A DNA stretch of 64,000 nucleotides from Chelatococcus sambhunathii (GCF_001418005.1 NZ_LIOL01000001.1:372001-436000), one strand, 5' to 3'. Shown: positions 9,256 to 17,825, counted from the first letter of the stretch. Numbers and translations: made by a program. Notes: a model not told the origin generated them from the sequence alone.

Positions 9256-9739
9256 CAGGCCCCCGCGCACGCTCCATCACCCCGTCCTGCAGCGGGCAGG
9301 CGAGGAAGCGGCGCGGATCGACCGGCCCCGGCAGCGTGAACTGCCCCGGGGGCACGGGCGCGAAGCCGAAGCGCGCATAATAGGGCGCATCCCCGACGAG
9401 GAGGACGAGGCTGTGGCCGGCCTTGCGGGCCGCGTCGAGCGAGGCGTTCATCAGCGCCGCGCCGATGCCGCGGTTCTCGAAGGCGGGATCGACCGTGAGC
9501 GGGCCGAGCACGAGCGCCGGCTCCTCGCCCGCCATCACCGGCGAGACGCGCACGGAGCCGACGATGAGCGTGCCGACGAGGGCGGTGAAGGAGAGGTCCG
9601 CGAGCGGGGGCACGCCCTCGCGCAGGCGGAAGGCGGTGCGGGAGAAGCGCCCGGGCCCGAAGGCGCGCTCGTGCAGCTTTTCCACGGCCTCGGCATCGGC
9701 GGGCAACTCACGCCGGATGGTGAGCTTGAGATCGGTCAT
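9230..9739 (-). CDS. GNAT family N-acetyltransferase
   Basis: This encodes a 169-residue GNAT acetyltransferase of the YhbS-like type. The acetyl-CoA loop is seen as LTVDPAFENRGIGAALMNAS (motif A, about residues 80-99). The later YYARFGFAPV is the usual C-terminal motif of this subgroup. The substrate cannot be inferred. No good ribosome site precedes the ATG at 9739. Its last 26 bp overlap the convergent gene ending at 9255, so both 3' ends share coding sequence. Confidence 0.88.
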   Translation of the reverse strand: MTDLKLTIRRELPADAEAVEKLHERAFGPGRFSRTAFRLREGVPPLADLSFTALVGTLIVGSVRVSPVMAGEEPALVLGPLTVDPAFENRGIGAALMNASLDAARKAGHSLVLLVGDAPYYARFGFAPVPPGQFTLPGPVDPRRFLACPLQDGVMERARGPVTALRPAR

Positions 9740-10046
9740 GACGGGTCTTGCGGAAGGATGTTTCCATCGAAGCCGCTCCCGGGGGGAGCGGCGGCGCGCA
9801 TGATGCTGCGGCCGCTTTGCGCGGCCGTGCCGTTATCGTCGTCGCTGGGCAGCAAAGATGCGCACGTCGCCATCCGCTCTCGTGAGGATTGCCGCTCTAC
9901 CACAGACCTCGCCGCACCGTCCATGGCCTTGGTAGGGCCGCCCTGCTTCTTCCCATCCGTGCAAGACCGGTCTTGCACGCCTGCCCCTCCCGCCCGGTGC
10001 CGCCTATGTCATGGTGGAAGCGAAGGACACGCGAAAGGAAGACGTC
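9740..10046. other. Intergenic region of about 300 bp between divergent genes
   Basis: This stretch separates the GNAT gene (minus) from the glutathionyl-hydroquinone reductase gene (plus). It holds two GC-rich stem-loops (CCGCTCCC/GGAGCGG near 9770-9790 and CGGCCGC/GCGGCCG near 9812-9832) and the perfect 20-bp palindrome at 9959-9978. Open frames here have no ribosome site or recognisable protein. It probably carries the promoters of both genes. Confidence 0.5.
9959..9978. promoter_or_regulatory. Perfect 20-bp palindrome, candidate operator
   Basis: GTGCAAGACCGGTCTTGCAC is fully self-complementary and lies about 70 bp before the start at 10047. Size and symmetry fit a site for a dimeric repressor or activator of the downstream GST-family gene. 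No U-tract follows, so a terminator is unlikely. The regulator is unknown and no regulator gene is adjacent. Confidence 0.4.
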
Positions 10047-11033
10047 ATGGGTCTGCTCGTCGATGGGGTGTGGCACGACGAATGGTACGACACGAAGAGC
10101 ACCGGCGGGCGCTTCGTGCGCAAGGATTCGGCCTTCCGCCACTGGGTGACGCCGGACGGCGCGCCGGGGCCGAGCGGCGAGGGCGGCTTCAGGGCCGAGG
10201 CCGGGCGCTACCATCTCTATGTCTCGCTCGCCTGCCCCTGGGCGCACCGCACGCTCATCTTCCGCAAGCTGAAGAAGCTCGAGGACGTCATCTCCGTCTC
10301 GGTCGTCGATCCCTGCATGGGCTCGCAAGGCTGGGTCTTCGGCGACAGCCCGGGCACCGTGCCCGATACCGTTAACGGCGCCAGTCGCCTCTATGAGATC
10401 TATCTCAAGGCCGACCCGCACTACAGCGGCCGCGTCACCGTGCCGGTGCTGTGGGACAAGCAGCGCGGGACGATCGTCAACAACGAATCGAGCGAGATCA
10501 TCCGCATGTTCAACGCGGCCTTCGCGGCCTTCACCGACGTTGCGGACGACTATTATCCCGAGCCGCTGCGGAAGGAGATCGACCGCGTCAACGAGCGCGT
10601 CTATCACGCTGTCAACAACGGGGTGTACAAGGCCGGCTTCGCCACAACGCAGGAGGCCTATGACGAGGCCTTCGACACCCTCTTCGGCGCGCTCGACGAA
10701 CTCGACACCCGGTTGGCGAGGAGCCGCTATCTCCTCGGCGACCGTCTGACGGAGGCGGATTGGCGGCTGTTCACGACCCTGGTGCGCTTCGATGCCGTCT
10801 ATGTCGGCCACTTCAAGTGCAACCTGCGCCGCATCGCCGACTATCCCAACCTAGGCCCCTATCTGCGCGACCTCTACCAGGTGCCAGGCGTCGCCGGGAC
10901 GGTGAACATGGAGCACATCAAGCGGCACTATTACGAGAGCCACAAGACCATCAACCCGGCGGGCATTGTGCCGCGCGGCCCGGCGCTCGACCTCGATGCA
11001 CCGCATGGCCGCGAGCAGTTCGGGGCCGGCTGA
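10047..11033 (+). CDS. Glutathionyl-hydroquinone reductase (Xi-class GST)
   Basis: This encodes 328 residues, the same length as E. coli YqjG. The active-site SLACPWAHRT (Cys-Pro-Trp-Ala, about residues 57-66) is the hallmark of glutathionyl-hydroquinone reductases, which use glutathione to reduce glutathionyl-(hydro)quinones. IVNNESSEIIRMFN and the all-alpha C-terminal domain also match. The ATG at 10047 is preceded by AAAGGAAG five bases upstream, so it is preferred over the upstream in-frame ATG at 10011. The perfect palindrome at 9959-9978 lies just upstream and may control it. Confidence 0.9.
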   Translation: MGLLVDGVWHDEWYDTKSTGGRFVRKDSAFRHWVTPDGAPGPSGEGGFRAEAGRYHLYVSLACPWAHRTLIFRKLKKLEDVISVSVVDPCMGSQGWVFGDSPGTVPDTVNGASRLYEIYLKADPHYSGRVTVPVLWDKQRGTIVNNESSEIIRMFNAAFAAFTDVADDYYPEPLRKEIDRVNERVYHAVNNGVYKAGFATTQEAYDEAFDTLFGALDELDTRLARSRYLLGDRLTEADWRLFTTLVRFDAVYVGHFKCNLRRIADYPNLGPYLRDLYQVPGVAGTVNMEHIKRHYYESHKTINPAGIVPRGPALDLDAPHGREQFGAG

Positions 11034-11036
11034 GCC

Positions 11037-11525
11037 TCACCAGTCGGCGGACGGCGGCCGTTCCTCGACGATCTCGACGATACGGGCGCGCGTGCCGGGC
11101 GTGACGCCCTCGGGCAGCGCTGCAACCGGAAAGAAGCCCGTCTCCACGATTTCCTTGTCGGGCGGGCGCGGGCCGGCCACAAACTCGCGCACGACGTAGA
11201 TGGCGACGTGGTCGCGCCGCGACACCTTGCGGTTGAAGAAGATGCCGTGCAGCACGATTTCGCCGCTCGGCACGATGTTGCCCTCCTCCGCAAGCTCGCG
11301 GCAAAGCGCTTCGAGCATGCTCTCGCCGGCCTCCACCCCGCCGCCGGGCAGGTGCCAGCCGGGCGTGTAGCTGTGGCGCACGAGAAAGACGCGCTCGTCG
11401 TGGTCGATGACGGCGGCCCGTACGCCGAGTGTCATCGGCCGCGAGAAGCGCCACCAGGTGTGCATCATGCGTCGGGTCACGGGCTCCAGCCCGTTCATCC
11501 GCCGCGGAAGCGCGATGCCGCCCAT
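11037..11525 (-). CDS. NUDIX hydrolase
   Basis: This encodes a 162-residue NUDIX protein with an intact Nudix box (GGGVEAGESMLEALCRELAEEGNI, about residues 62-85). Upstream are VRAAVIDHDERVFLVRHSY and PGWHLPGG. The substrate is not predictable from the motif. The ATG at 11525 has AGGAGAT eight bases upstream; internal Met codons at positions 10, 20 and 21 are alternatives. It converges with the GST gene, with 3 bp between the stops. Confidence 0.85.
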   Translation of the reverse strand: MGGIALPRRMNGLEPVTRRMMHTWWRFSRPMTLGVRAAVIDHDERVFLVRHSYTPGWHLPGGGVEAGESMLEALCRELAEEGNIVPSGEIVLHGIFFNRKVSRRDHVAIYVVREFVAGPRPPDKEIVETGFFPVAALPEGVTPGTRARIVEIVEERPPSADW

Positions 11526-11881
11526 CGGAAGGATCTCCTGAACAAGTCGTTAACGCCGCCCGCTATCCTCATGCGTCCGACGCATATCTCTGTTGCTGCT
11601 TTGCCCGACGATATGACGTGCAGACACGAAAGAGAATCGCCATATGAGACAGGAAGCCATACGGCAAGGACAGGACAGATGCTTCTCACCTTCATTCTCG
11701 CGCGGCTCTCCCGGCTCCACGGTTATGCTTGGCAGCCTGCGGTCGAACTCGACGATCCCCAGCTCATCTCGACCCTCATTCCCGACGCGCAGCACTGACG
11801 GCGGGTCACAACCACGCTTTGTCGGCCCCTGCGGCTTGACGCGCGGGCTCTGAGCGGCGATGCCTTGGCAATCCACCTGGA
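11526..11881. other. Intergenic region of about 356 bp
   Basis: This region lies between a minus-strand NUDIX gene and a plus-strand metallophosphoesterase gene. It contains a 15-bp near-perfect dyad at 11571-11585 (ATGCGTC-C-GACGCAT) and a 39-codon open frame from 11679 to 11798 preceded by AGGACAGGACAG. The frame is too short to judge. No RNA gene is recognisable. Confidence 0.4.
11571..11585. promoter_or_regulatory. Short dyad ATGCGTC-C-GACGCAT
   Basis: Seven-base arms separated by one base lie about 45 bp upstream of the NUDIX start at 11525. The position fits an operator, but a 15-bp dyad can arise by chance in GC-rich DNA. Confidence 0.2.
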
Positions 11882-12778
11882 ATGCCAATGTATCTCATCG
11901 CCCACCTGTCCGATCCGCATATCGGCCCCATTCCACAACCCAGGCTGCGCGAGCTCGTCGGCAAGCGCATGACGGGCTACGTCAACTGGCGCCGTGGCCG
12001 CAAGGTCGCGCATGACATGACGGTGCTGGAGCGGCTGATCGAGGACATGCGGGCGCACCGGCCGGACCACATCGCCTTCACCGGCGACATCGCCAACATC
12101 GGCCTCGCCTCGGAATTCCCCATCGCGCGCGCTTTCCTCGAACGTCTCGGCGCGCCGGATTTCGTCTCCTTCGTCCCCGGCAATCACGATGCCTATGTGC
12201 GCGGCTCGCTGAAGCCGCTGGCCAATGCCCTGTGGCCGTGGATGGCGAGCGACGGCGCCTCCTCCAGCGCCTTCCCCTATCTGCGCCGTCGCGACGGCAT
12301 CGCCTTCGTGGGCCTGTCGTCGGCCGTGCCGACCATGCCTTTCGTCGCCAGCGGCACGCTGGGCAAGCCGCAATTGGCCGCCTTCGAGGCGATGATGAAC
12401 GAACTCGACCGTGAGGGCCTGTGCCGCGTCGTCATGCTGCACCACCCGCCCCTGCGCAGCGGCACCGCCGTCGGTCGCAGCCTCACCGACGCCGGCGCCT
12501 TCGAGAAGGTCATCGCCCGGGTGGGCGCGGAACTCGTGCTGCACGGCCACAATCACCGCACGTCCCTCACTCACATCCCCGGCAAGCACGGGCCAGTGCC
12601 CATCCTCGGCGTGCCATCCTGCTCGGCGATCAAGGGCACGTGGACGCACCGTGCCGGATACCACCTTCTCAGCATCGAGCCGGACGGCGCCCGTTCGCGC
12701 ATCACCGGCGTGACCCGCGGCCTGACGCGCGAAGGTGCCATCGCGGAAATCGGCAGCCTCGACTTCACGCCGGTCTGA
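11882..12778 (+). CDS. Metallophosphoesterase
   Basis: This encodes 298 residues of the calcineurin-like metallophosphoesterase family. The metal-binding motifs are in order: DPHIG (D-x-H), FTGDIAN (GD), VPGNHDAY (GNHD), MLHHPP (H), and HGHNH (GHxH). It resembles the cyclic-nucleotide phosphodiesterase/3',5'-cAMP-type subgroup, but the substrate is unproven. The starts at 11882 and 11888 differ by two codons and neither has a strong ribosome site. Confidence 0.9.
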   Translation: MPMYLIAHLSDPHIGPIPQPRLRELVGKRMTGYVNWRRGRKVAHDMTVLERLIEDMRAHRPDHIAFTGDIANIGLASEFPIARAFLERLGAPDFVSFVPGNHDAYVRGSLKPLANALWPWMASDGASSSAFPYLRRRDGIAFVGLSSAVPTMPFVASGTLGKPQLAAFEAMMNELDREGLCRVVMLHHPPLRSGTAVGRSLTDAGAFEKVIARVGAELVLHGHNHRTSLTHIPGKHGPVPILGVPSCSAIKGTWTHRAGYHLLSIEPDGARSRITGVTRGLTREGAIAEIGSLDFTPV

Positions 12779-12914
12779 CGAGCAGCCTCGCGCCGACAGC
12801 CCTGCACAAGCGCGGCGATCTAGATTTCGTTCGTTTTCCAGTCGCGTCACGCTTTAGAAATGTCCAGCGCGCCATCCGGCGGGCCGGCCTGTCGTCGGAC
12901 AACGGGAACACGTC

Positions 12915-13961
12915 ATGGCGGAAGTCAACGGCGAGAGCTTCGTCCGTCTCAGCGACATCGCGACGCGCACGGCAACCGCGCGCGACCTTACCAACGCGAA
13001 GGTGGGGCAGATCCGCTCCGTGACGCAACGCTTGCGCATCCTTGCCCTCAACGCGCTCGTCGAGAGCGCCCGGGCGGGTGATGCCGGACGCGGTTTCTCC
13101 GTGGTGGCGCAGGAGGTGCGCGGCACCTCCTCGCAGGTCGAAGGCATCGCAAGCTCGCTCGAACGGGAACTTGCTGGCGAGATCGCTGCCCTCGAGCAGC
13201 TCACGCGGCTGATGGCTGGCGAGGCTCAGGGCCAGCGCCTCGTCGATCTCGCCTTCAACGCCATCGAGATCATCGACCGCAATCTCTATGAGCGCACCTG
13301 CGACGTGCGCTGGTGGGCGACCGATTCCGCCATCGTCGATGCCGCCGGGCAGCCGACCGATGCGGGCTGCCGCCACGCCGGCAAGCGCATGGGCGTGATC
13401 CTCTCGGCCTACACCGTCTATCTCGACCTGTGGCTCTGCGACCTCGACGGACGCATCCTCGCCTCCGGCCGGCCGGATCGTTTCGCCGTCGCCGGACGTG
13501 AGGTGCGCGACCGCGACTGGTTTGTCCGCGGCAAGGCGCTCGCCAGCGGCAACGACTATTATGCCGGCGACATCGCTGTCGAGCCGCTGCTCGGCGGCGC
13601 CCGCACCGCGACCTATGCGGCGAGCGTGCGCGAGGGCGGCGCTGCAAAGGGCCGGCCGCTCGGCCTCCTCGCCATCCATTTCGACTGGGAACCCCAGGCG
13701 CGCACCGTCGTCGAGGGCGTGCGCCTGCGCCCCGCGGAGCGCCAGCGCTCGCGCGTCCTGCTGCTCGATGCACACAACAGGGTGATCGCCGCCAGCGACG
13801 GCAAGGGCGTGTTGAGCGAGCGCTTCAACCTCGCCACAGGTGATCGGGAATCGGGCTTCTACAAGGAGCCGGACGGGGCCATGGTCGCCTTCCACAAGAC
13901 CTCCGGTTACGAGACCTATGCCGGCCTCGGCTGGCACGGCGTCATCCGCCAGGAGCCCTGA
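12915..13961 (+). CDS. Soluble MCP-like signalling protein with C-terminal sensor domain
   Basis: This encodes 348 residues with no signal peptide or membrane helix. Residues 1-95 are an abbreviated MCP signalling segment: the hairpin tip is readable as RILALNALVESARAGDAGRG followed by FSVVAQEVRG. Residues 110-345 form a sensor of the double Cache/PDC type (LYERTCDVRWWATDSAIVDA; ASGRPDRFAV; DRDWFVRGKAL; GNDYYAGDI). The order is reversed relative to classical chemoreceptors. Related proteins exist in alphaproteobacteria, but the ligand is unknown. No che genes are nearby. The ribosome site (GGGAA) is weak. Confidence 0.78.
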   Translation: MAEVNGESFVRLSDIATRTATARDLTNAKVGQIRSVTQRLRILALNALVESARAGDAGRGFSVVAQEVRGTSSQVEGIASSLERELAGEIAALEQLTRLMAGEAQGQRLVDLAFNAIEIIDRNLYERTCDVRWWATDSAIVDAAGQPTDAGCRHAGKRMGVILSAYTVYLDLWLCDLDGRILASGRPDRFAVAGREVRDRDWFVRGKALASGNDYYAGDIAVEPLLGGARTATYAASVREGGAAKGRPLGLLAIHFDWEPQARTVVEGVRLRPAERQRSRVLLLDAHNRVIAASDGKGVLSERFNLATGDRESGFYKEPDGAMVAFHKTSGYETYAGLGWHGVIRQEP

Positions 13962-13974
13962 TCCTGCTTCGCCC

Positions 13975-14523
13975 TTATCCCAGAACCTTCCACCACAGCG
14001 CCAGGTAGAACAGCGTCGCCCCCACGATGGCGCCCATGACGAAGGCGAAGAGGAGACTGCCGCCCTGGCCGTCGGCCGCCTGCGGCCGGGGCCTTGCCGC
14101 AAGTTCGCCGTCGGCGGCCAGCGCCTTCTCACGTTCGACGAGGCGCCGCGCCACATAATCGGTCACCGCCCGCCGGATGGTGTCGACATCCTCGCTGGCG
14201 GCCAGCACCTGGCGGCCATGGCGCGTATCGACAAGGAAGCGGTAGGTGCGCCGGTCACGATCGACTTCGACGAAGGCGAGCACGTCGACATAGAAGCGCG
14301 GCTGCTCGCCCGCGACGAGGCCGTGATCGAAGAGATCGACGTCCTCGGGCAGTTCTGCAAGAACCGGCGCCAGTGCCGCCGCGACGAGTTCGAGGCGTAC
14401 CAACGCCCTGCTTCTCAGCTCCGCAATGACGTCGGAGCGCTCGGCATCCTCTAGACGTGCCCGGCGCACGGCCTCTCTGAGGTCGCTTTTCTCCTCTTGC
14501 CTTGACGGCGGGTGGTCGTTCAT
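13975..14523 (-). CDS. Hypothetical tail-anchored membrane protein
   Basis: This encodes 182 residues not assigned to a named family. The N-terminus is charged and probably helical (residues 1-45). A middle part (PRFYVDVLAFVEVDRDRRTY, then FLVDTRHGRQVL) looks like a beta-rich globular domain. A single helix near the C-terminus (LLFAFVMGAIVGATLFYLAL) would anchor it with the N-terminus in the cytoplasm. The ATG at 14523 has GAGAG just upstream. It converges with the MCP-like gene with a 13 bp gap. Confidence 0.7.
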   Translation of the reverse strand: MNDHPPSRQEEKSDLREAVRRARLEDAERSDVIAELRSRALVRLELVAAALAPVLAELPEDVDLFDHGLVAGEQPRFYVDVLAFVEVDRDRRTYRFLVDTRHGRQVLAASEDVDTIRRAVTDYVARRLVEREKALAADGELAARPRPQAADGQGGSLLFAFVMGAIVGATLFYLALWWKVLG

Positions 14524-14629
14524 CTCTCGTCCATGCGCGGCGTCGGGCTGCCCGGCGACCATGGTAGACCATCCCCCCGCCGCTGCGAATGCGGCAGAAA
14601 GCCGAGACGGGGCAAAGGAGGCGACGGGA

Positions 14630-15118
14630 ATGAGCGAGACGACGCGGGAACTGCCGGCGAGTTCGGCACGCGTGGCCGAGGCGGCCCGCAGGCTGGGGCT
14701 CACCATCAGCATCGCCGTGCATGACCGGCCGACGCGCACGGCGGAAGAAGCTGCGGCGGCCTGCGGCACGGGCGTCGAGCGCATCATCAAGTCGCTGGTC
14801 TTCGAGGGCGCCGACACCGGTCGGCCCTACCTTCTCCTCGTCGCCGGCAACAACCGTGTCGACGAGAAAAAGGCGGCCGCAACTCTCGGCGAGGCGCTGC
14901 GCCGGCCGGATGCCGGCAAGGTACGGGCCCTGACGGGCTATGCCATCGGCGGCATCCCGCCGTTTGGCCATGCCGAGACGCTGCAGACCTTCATTGACGC
15001 GGATCTCCTCGCCCATGACCTGGTCTGGGCGGCCGCCGGCACGCCGACGACCGTCTTCCCCGTCGATCCGCGGCGCCTCGCCGAAGCGACCGGCGCCACG
15101 GCCATCACGGTCGCCTGA
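14630..15118 (+). CDS. YbaK/EbsC-family aminoacyl-tRNA editing protein
   Basis: This encodes 162 residues of the YbaK/ProX deacylase family, which hydrolyses mischarged tRNAs (typically Cys-tRNA-Pro) in trans. Visible are IIKSLVFEGADTGRPYLLLVAGNNRVD, containing the conserved Lys of the family, and GYAIGGIPPFGH, the GGxxP-type substrate loop. The ATG at 14630 has a strong AAAGGAGG about nine bases upstream. Which mischarged tRNA it clears cannot be told from sequence. Confidence 0.88.
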   Translation: MSETTRELPASSARVAEAARRLGLTISIAVHDRPTRTAEEAAAACGTGVERIIKSLVFEGADTGRPYLLLVAGNNRVDEKKAAATLGEALRRPDAGKVRALTGYAIGGIPPFGHAETLQTFIDADLLAHDLVWAAAGTPTTVFPVDPRRLAEATGATAITVA

Positions 15119-15121
15119 TCC

Positions 15122-15868
15122 TCAAACGCAGCGCCCGCCGTCGACCTCGAGCACCGAGCCGGTGATCATCGACGCCTCGTCCGAGCACAGGAACAGCGCC
15201 GCATTGGCGATGTCCTGCGGCGTCGACAGCCGGCCGAGCGGGATCGAGGCACGAAAGGCGGCCCGCTTCTCAGGCGTGTCCTCGCCCATGAAGGTGGCGA
15301 GCAGCGGCGTCTCGCCGGCGACGGGGGCGAGCGCATTGACACGTATGCCCTCGGGCGCGAGTTCGACGGCCATCGACTTCGACAGGAGATTCACGGCGCC
15401 CTTGGAGGCGTTGTACCACGCAAGGCCGGGCCGCGGCCGGATGCCCGCCGTCGAGCCGATATTGAGGATGACGCCGCCGCCCTGCGCCCGGAATTGCGGC
15501 ACGAAGGCCTTCGCCATCAGATAGATGGACTTGACGTTAACGGCGAAGACCTTGTCGAACTCCGCCTCGCTCACATCGAGCATCGGCTGGTTGCGGTGGC
15601 TGACGCCGGCATTGTTGACGAGAATGTCGAGCCGGCCGAAGGCGGCGAGAACCGTCCTTGCCGCGGCCTCGACCTGATCCCACCGCGACACGTCGGCCGC
15701 GACGCCGATGGCGCCGCCACCGATCTCGGCCGCAGTCGCTTCGGCCGACGCCAGATCGAGGTCGAGCACGGCGACGCGCGCGCCCTCACGCGCGAAGGTG
15801 GCCGCAATGCCCTTGCCGAAGCCCGATGCGGCGCCCGTTACCAGCGCCGTCTTGCCGTTCAGTCTCAT
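15122..15868 (-). CDS. SDR family oxidoreductase
   Basis: This encodes a 248-residue classical short-chain dehydrogenase. It has TGAASGFGKG (nucleotide binding, residues 11-20), LVNNAG (about 83-88), and the catalytic Ser of IGSTAG with Tyr-Lys in YNASKG. The acidic residue after beta-2 (VLDLDLA) suggests NAD(H) preference. The substrate is unknown. It ends 3 bp from the convergent ybaK-like gene. Upstream lies the hairpin-rich repeat at 15967-16104. Confidence 0.88.
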   Translation of the reverse strand: MRLNGKTALVTGAASGFGKGIAATFAREGARVAVLDLDLASAEATAAEIGGGAIGVAADVSRWDQVEAAARTVLAAFGRLDILVNNAGVSHRNQPMLDVSEAEFDKVFAVNVKSIYLMAKAFVPQFRAQGGGVILNIGSTAGIRPRPGLAWYNASKGAVNLLSKSMAVELAPEGIRVNALAPVAGETPLLATFMGEDTPEKRAAFRASIPLGRLSTPQDIANAALFLCSDEASMITGSVLEVDGGRCV

Positions 15869-15966
15869 GACGCCTCCGTTTGAGCACGAATGAATCGCTG
15901 CTGGCTAGCATTTTGCGACCGGCTTGTCTCGCCGCAGCGGTGATGCGCCGCTCAAGCGGCGTCGAT

Positions 15967-16104
15967 CCTCCCCCACATGGGGGAGGTGGCGCTGCGAAGC
16001 AGCGACGGAGGGGGCTACGCGTTCAACATCAAGGCGTCGATCCCGGCCTCGGCCCCACCCGTCTCGGTCCTTCGGACCGATCCACCCTCCCCTGAAGGGG
16101 AGGG
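15967..16104. repeat. Hairpin-rich intergenic element
   Basis: About 140 bp contain four consecutive stem-loops: CCTCCCCC-ACAT-GGGGGAGG (15967-15986), GCTGC-GAA-GCAGC (15991-16003), TCGGTCC-TTC-GGACCGA (16064-16080) and CCCTCCCCT-GA-AGGGGAGGG (16085-16104). Modules of this kind are dispersed palindromic repeats in many Hyphomicrobiales genomes. It lies between the ABC ATPase stop (16129) and the SDR start (15868). No second full copy occurs in this window, so the repeat claim rests on known genome habits. Confidence 0.6.
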
Positions 16105-16128
16105 ATCAGGACCGCTCGCGTATCGTTC

Positions 16129-16923
16129 TCAGCTCGTCAGCAGCCGGTCCTCAGCCAGTTCTTCGCCGCGTGCCTTGCGGAAGGCGTCGATGAGATCCTC
16201 CACCGACAGCTTGCTGCGATGCTCGCCGGAGACGTCGAGCAGGATCTGACCTTCGTGCAGCATGATGGTGCGCGTGCCAAGGTCGAGCGCCTGGCGCATG
16301 GAATGGGTCACCATGAGCACGGTGAGCACGAACCGCTCCGCAAGCATGCGCGTGAGGTCGAGCACAAAATCGGCGTTGCGCGGGTCGAGCGCGGCTGTGT
16401 GCTCGTCGAGCAGCAGGACACTCGAGGGGGCGAGCGTCGCCATGACGAGCGACAATGCCTGCCGCTGCCCGCCCGAGAGCGAGCCCATCGGCTGGTCAAG
16501 CCTGTCCTCGAGGCCGAGCGCCAGTTCCCTGATGCGCGTGACGAGCATCTCGGCACGCTCGCGGCGCAGGGCATTGCCGAAGCCGCGCCGGCTGCCGCGG
16601 CCCGCGGCGAGCGCAAGGTTCTCGGCGATCGAGAGATTGCCGCAGCTGCCGGCGAGCGGATCCTGAAACACGCGGGCGACATGCTGCGCCCGCGCCTCCG
16701 CGGGCTGGCGCGTCACGTCCCGGCCGGCAACGAGGATGCGGCCCGCCGCGGCCGACACGTCGCCGGCAATGGCGCCAAGCAGCGTCGACTTGCCAGCGCC
16801 GTTCGAGCCGATGACACAGACGAATTCGCCATTGGCAAGGGCCAGTGACACGCCCCGCAGGGCCCGCCGCTCCAGCGGCGTGCCAGCATTGAAGACGACG
16901 GAGAGATTCTCGACGGCGATCAT
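16129..16923 (-). CDS. ABC transporter ATP-binding protein (TrpXYZ/BMP-like importer)
   Basis: This encodes a 264-residue ATPase with Walker A GSNGAGKST, signature LSGGQRQALS, Walker B VLLLDEHTAALDP and H-loop MVTHSM. It would power the permease encoded just upstream: its ATG at 16923 overlaps the permease stop by 4 bp. DEHTAALDP (His after Glu) is typical of this subgroup, which pairs with LivH-like permeases and PF04392 binding proteins. The open frame extends upstream of 16923, but that extension is a shadow of the permease. Confidence 0.9.
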   Translation of the reverse strand: MIAVENLSVVFNAGTPLERRALRGVSLALANGEFVCVIGSNGAGKSTLLGAIAGDVSAAAGRILVAGRDVTRQPAEARAQHVARVFQDPLAGSCGNLSIAENLALAAGRGSRRGFGNALRRERAEMLVTRIRELALGLEDRLDQPMGSLSGGQRQALSLVMATLAPSSVLLLDEHTAALDPRNADFVLDLTRMLAERFVLTVLMVTHSMRQALDLGTRTIMLHEGQILLDVSGEHRSKLSVEDLIDAFRKARGEELAEDRLLTS

Positions 16924-17825
16924 GCCCCGGCCCTCCGACCAAGGGTCCGGCCAAGCGCGCGCCCGCGCAGCTTCGGCAGCACCAGCGCGACGAGCACCAG
17001 GAGGGCGGTCGCGAGATTGAGGTCGGAGGCCTGCAGGCCGAGGAAATCGGCGCTGAGCGCAAGCTGTACCGCAAGGCGATAGATGACCGCGCCGACGATG
17101 CAGGAGACGAGCGCCACCCAAAGGCGCCGCGACGGCATCACCGTTTCGCCCACGATGACCGCGGCAAGGCCGACGACAATGGTGCCGACGCCGGACGTGA
17201 CATCGGCGAAGCCGTTTGTCTGTGCAAAGAGCGCCCCGGCGAGACTGACGAGCGCGTTCGACAGCATGACGCCGGCGATGACCTGTGCACCGACGCGCAC
17301 CCCCTGGGCGCGCGCCATGCGCGGATTGGCGCCGGTGGCGCGCATGGCAAGCCCTGTTTCACTGCGCAGGAACCAAGCAAGGCCGATGAGCGCAACGAGA
17401 ACGATCACGGCGAGGAATAGCGGGCGCACCCATAGGTCGTCGAGCCCAAGGCCGACGAAGGGCGTCAGCACCGTCTCCTGCGTCAGGAGCGCCACGTTCG
17501 GCCGCCCCATGATACGCAGATTCACCGAGAACAGCGCGATCATGGTGAGGATCGACGCGAGCAGGTGCAGCACGCCGAAGCGCACGCTGACGAAGGCCGT
17601 GGCAAAACCTGCGAGCGCGCCGGCGACGATAGCGACGAAGGTCGCGAGCCAGGGATCGAAGCCAGACACGATCATCGTCGCGGCCACGGCAGCGCCAAGC
17701 GGGAACGAGCCGTCGACCGTCAGATCGGGAAAATCGAGGACCCGGAAGGAAAGATAGACGCCGAGGGCGACGAGCGCATAGACGAGCCCCAGCTCGACGG
17801 CACCCACGAGGGCGATTTGACTCAT
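16920..17825 (-). CDS. ABC transporter permease (TrpXYZ/BMP-like importer)
   Basis: This encodes a 301-residue permease with about eight to nine membrane helices, starting MSQIALVGAVELGLVYALVA. FPDLTVDGSFPLGAAVAA near residue 33 is characteristic of permeases that pair with PF04392 binding proteins, the TrpXYZ class implicated in aromatic amino acid uptake in other bacteria. It lies downstream of the binding-protein gene by 175 bp and is coupled to the ATPase. Confidence 0.9.
   Translation of the reverse strand: MSQIALVGAVELGLVYALVALGVYLSFRVLDFPDLTVDGSFPLGAAVAATMIVSGFDPWLATFVAIVAGALAGFATAFVSVRFGVLHLLASILTMIALFSVNLRIMGRPNVALLTQETVLTPFVGLGLDDLWVRPLFLAVIVLVALIGLAWFLRSETGLAMRATGANPRMARAQGVRVGAQVIAGVMLSNALVSLAGALFAQTNGFADVTSGVGTIVVGLAAVIVGETVMPSRRLWVALVSCIVGAVIYRLAVQLALSADFLGLQASDLNLATALLVLVALVLPKLRGRALGRTLGRRAGA

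Noticed and set aside
9736-9978. An 80-residue open frame on the minus strand ending at the GNAT start
   Set aside because: Although its stop overlaps the GNAT ATG by 4 bp, it has low-complexity composition, no ribosome site and no recognisable fold.
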